From Calditrichia bacterium (GTDB lineage Bacteria > Calditrichota > Calditrichia > RBG-13-44-9 > J075), in assembly GCA_028284905.1 (NCBI GenBank), contig JANQQU010000093.1:62001-126000 (forward strand): a stretch of DNA of 64,000 bases, read 5' to 3'. The translations under genes and the position numbers were made by a program. How positions within the stretch are numbered: the first letter of the stretch is position 1; each line of letters starts with the position of its first letter. Shown piece after piece: positions 61,885-64,000 of the stretch. Below the pieces are notes generated by a model, which searched no databases, was not told the DNA's origin, and saw nothing but the letters and a program-made list of their open reading frames with translations.

Positions 61885-64000
61885 TCAAATGTTTAGCAAG
61901 AAGTATTTTGCAAAAGCGAGTTTGTCAAAATCTGTCTTGCCTTTCAGGGAAATGATCGCTTTCAATTTCTCTGTTTGCACAAATTTCAGATGCGCCATAT
62001 TCTGATTGACATATTTCGGCAGTTCTTTCTCGATAAACTCACTCTTTTCAGTCGCTTTTCCATCGAAAGAGAGGGTCATCTGACCTTTGCGAATCTTCAC
62101 CTGTTTAATGAATAAACGGCTGGCAAGTTTCTTGATTTTTACCATCTCGATAAGGTTCTCCGCCGGTACTGGCAGCGGACCGAAGCGGTCTTTTAATTCT
62201 TCGACCAGATTGTCGATCATGTGCATCTCTTCCAAATTCAGCAGGCGATGGTAAATAACCACTTTCTCATTTGGGGAAACAATGTAGCCATCGGGCAAGT
62301 GCATTTCTGCGTCGATCTCCACAGCGGCATCGACCCGCGGCATGCGATCCTGGATGAATTGCTCCGGTAATGTTTCGGCCTGAATGGCTTCCACCATCTC
62401 GTGGAGAATCTTCTGGTAGAGATCATACCCAACAGCATTGATAAAGCCGCTCTGGTTATGCCCCAGCAAATTCCCCGCACCGCGAATTTCCAGATCCCGC
62501 ATGGCGATCTTTAATCCGGCGCCGAGGTCGGAGAACTCTTCAATGGCGTAAAGACGTTTGATGGCAGTGCTGTTGAGGCGTTCCTGGGGAGGTATGATCA
62601 GGTAAGCAAATGCCTGGCGATCCGAACGACCCACCCGGCCGCGTAACTGGTAGAGCTGGGCGAGGCCGAGGCGATCCGCACGGTCGATAATAATGGTGTT
62701 GCAATTGGGAATATCTAGACCGTTTTCAATGATCATCGTGGCAACGAGAACATCATATTTTTTATGATGGAAGTTGTCCATGATCTTTTCCAGTTGCGTT
62801 TCCTTCATTTGACCATGGCCAACCCCGATGCGTGCTTTCGGGACGATTGTTTTTAGCATACCGGCAACGGCATCGATCGTTTGCACCCGGTTGTGCACGA
62901 AAAATACCTGCCCGCCCCGGCTCATCTCATAAGTGATCGCCTTGTAAATCAGCTGCTGATCCCAGGTGGTAATTTCCGTTAAAATCGGCAGGCGGTTGCC
63001 GGGCGGTGTATCGACAATGGAGAGGTCGCGGGCGCCCATCAGGGACATATGTAAGGTGCGGGGGATCGGCGTAGCGGTAAGCGTTAGCGTATCGACGGAA
63101 ACTTTCATTTCCTTCAGTTTTTCCTTGTGGCGAACCCCGAAGCGTTGTTCTTCATCGATCACCAATAAGCCCAGATCTTTGAACTGCACATCTTTCGAGA
63201 GCATGCGATGGGTACCGATGATAATATCTACCTGTCCGGTGGCGAGTTGCTCCAGGGTCGCTTTCTGCTCCGCCCGGGTTCTGAATCGTGAGATCACATC
63301 AACTGTGACTGGGAAGTTGATCATTCGTTCCTGAAAAGTAATAAAATGCTGCTGGGCGAGAATCGTGGTGGGCACCAATACAGCCACCTGCTTGCCGTCC
63401 ATTACTGCCTTGAAGGCGGCCCGCACCGCCACTTCTGTTTTGCCATAACCGACGTCCCCGCAAACGAGGCGATCCATTGGCTTGGTAGATTGCATATCTT
63501 CCTTGACGTCTTTGGCTGCTTTCGCCTGATCGGGGGTGTCTTCGAAGGGAAAAGAAGCTTCCATTTCTTTCTGCCAGAGCGTGTCTTCCGGATAGGCATG
63601 ACCTTTTTCGGAAAGGCGTTTCGCATAGAGTTCAACCAGTTCGCGGGCGATCTTTTCCACCGATTTACGGGTCTTACTCTTTGCCCGCTCCCACTCCACG
63701 CTGCCCAGTTTGGTCAGCTTTGGCTGGAAGCCTTCTTCACTGACGTAGCGCTGGATGCGATTGAGCTTATCCAGGGTTACGTAAAGCACATCTTTATTCT
63801 GATAAAACAGTTTAATGCATTCTTTTTCGAGCCCGGCAATTTTGATCCGTTCCGTGCCAACATATTTACCAACCCCATAATCCACATGGACGACAAAATC
63901 ACCATATTCCAACGTCTGCAGATTACGGATCAGGCTACCGGAGACGCGCAGCTTGCGCTTTTTCCGGCGCATTTTCAGACGATTAAAGATTTCGTGGTCG
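61885..64000 (-). CDS. mfd: Transcription-repair coupling factor Mfd, partial (N-terminus beyond right edge)
   Basis: The C-terminal ~705 residues of Mfd, the translocase that removes RNA polymerase stalled at DNA lesions and recruits UvrA. The frame is open through the right edge; the visible protein begins in the TDHEIF-like segment. It contains the RNA polymerase-interacting domain (FVVHVDYGVGKYVGTERI), the helicase core with Walker A GDVGYGKTE, DEEQRFG and TATPIPRTL motifs, the motif VI QLRGRVGRS, and the TRCF C-terminal domain (about residues 580-690). The UvrB-like N-terminus is outside. It is the upstream neighbour of the PpiC cluster. Confidence 0.95.
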   Translation of the reverse strand, partial: DHEIFNRLKMRRKKRKLRVSGSLIRNLQTLEYGDFVVHVDYGVGKYVGTERIKIAGLEKECIKLFYQNKDVLYVTLDKLNRIQRYVSEEGFQPKLTKLGSVEWERAKSKTRKSVEKIARELVELYAKRLSEKGHAYPEDTLWQKEMEASFPFEDTPDQAKAAKDVKEDMQSTKPMDRLVCGDVGYGKTEVAVRAAFKAVMDGKQVAVLVPTTILAQQHFITFQERMINFPVTVDVISRFRTRAEQKATLEQLATGQVDIIIGTHRMLSKDVQFKDLGLLVIDEEQRFGVRHKEKLKEMKVSVDTLTLTATPIPRTLHMSLMGARDLSIVDTPPGNRLPILTEITTWDQQLIYKAITYEMSRGGQVFFVHNRVQTIDAVAGMLKTIVPKARIGVGHGQMKETQLEKIMDNFHHKKYDVLVATMIIENGLDIPNCNTIIIDRADRLGLAQLYQLRGRVGRSDRQAFAYLIIPPQERLNSTAIKRLYAIEEFSDLGAGLKIAMRDLEIRGAGNLLGHNQSGFINAVGYDLYQKILHEMVEAIQAETLPEQFIQDRMPRVDAAVEIDAEMHLPDGYIVSPNEKVVIYHRLLNLEEMHMIDNLVEELKDRFGPLPVPAENLIEMVKIKKLASRLFIKQVKIRKGQMTLSFDGKATEKSEFIEKELPKYVNQNMAHLKFVQTEKLKAIISLKGKTDFDKLAFAKYFLLNI

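Overview
The window is a gene-dense bacterial chromosome segment with balanced base composition. It has no rRNA, tRNA, CRISPR, transposase or phage genes. The best guess is a Gram-negative member of the FCB group, near Calditrichota/KSB1. Evidence: a type-9-secretion-like C-terminal tail (YPNPF motif) on an FG-GAP protein, Bacteroidota-style MacB/FtsX permeases of about 790 residues, tandem DUF3857 proteins, outer-membrane barrels, LolA-fold proteins, lipoproteins, and HprK without a visible sugar PTS. The phylum call is inference.

Layout. 1-4.7 kb (minus): partial NERD protein, rlmB, then an xerC-hpf-hprK-EIIA(Man) regulatory block. 5.4-13.6 kb: PAS histidine kinase with a NarL-type regulator, EamA exporter, sodium:solute symporter, DUF2911-TPR protein, and a LytS/LytT-type pair. 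13.9-19.5 kb: BlaI repressor with two operators in its promoter, a BlaR1-like M56 protease fused to an NTF2-like domain, a subclass-B1 metallo-beta-lactamase homologue, three VOC proteins and small membrane proteins. 19.5-31.3 kb: FtsX permease, Tat-type amidase, HEAT-like protein, orphan ParA, cyclophilin lipoprotein, AIM24-like protein and a VIT-VWA-TPR-DUF2135 protein. 32-36.8 kb: adenosylcobalamin-type ribonucleotide reductase, FG-GAP/ASPIC protein and TetR. 36.9-43.1 kb: envelope operon (LolA-like, two FtsX permeases, ABC ATPase, beta-barrel) plus a second LolA-like gene. 43.1-50.8 kb: PQQ-like propeller, FtsX permease, dienoyl-CoA reductase-like SDR, tyrS, smpB and a comF-like gene. 51-64 kb: outer-membrane barrel, PtsN-like EIIA, two DUF3857 proteins, a small membrane protein, SurA and two PpiC lipoproteins, and the C-terminal part of Mfd.

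The most unusual non-coding feature is a set of short tandem arrays with a strict 7-base period. Unit sequences differ between loci but fall into a few families. Many arrays start in, or within a few bases of, a stop codon. Some are paired in inverted orientation and can form long hairpins, and some supply a ribosome-binding site or the last codons of a gene. They resemble in form the heptanucleotide STRR repeats of heterocystous cyanobacteria, but the stop-codon anchoring looks notable.

The strongest functional cluster is the BlaI / BlaR1-like / B1 metallo-beta-lactamase region, where the expected penicillin-sensor domain of BlaR1 is replaced by an NTF2/SnoaL-like domain. The second is a TetR-controlled envelope operon that encodes inner-membrane, periplasmic and outer-membrane parts of what looks like a lipid or lipoprotein trafficking route.
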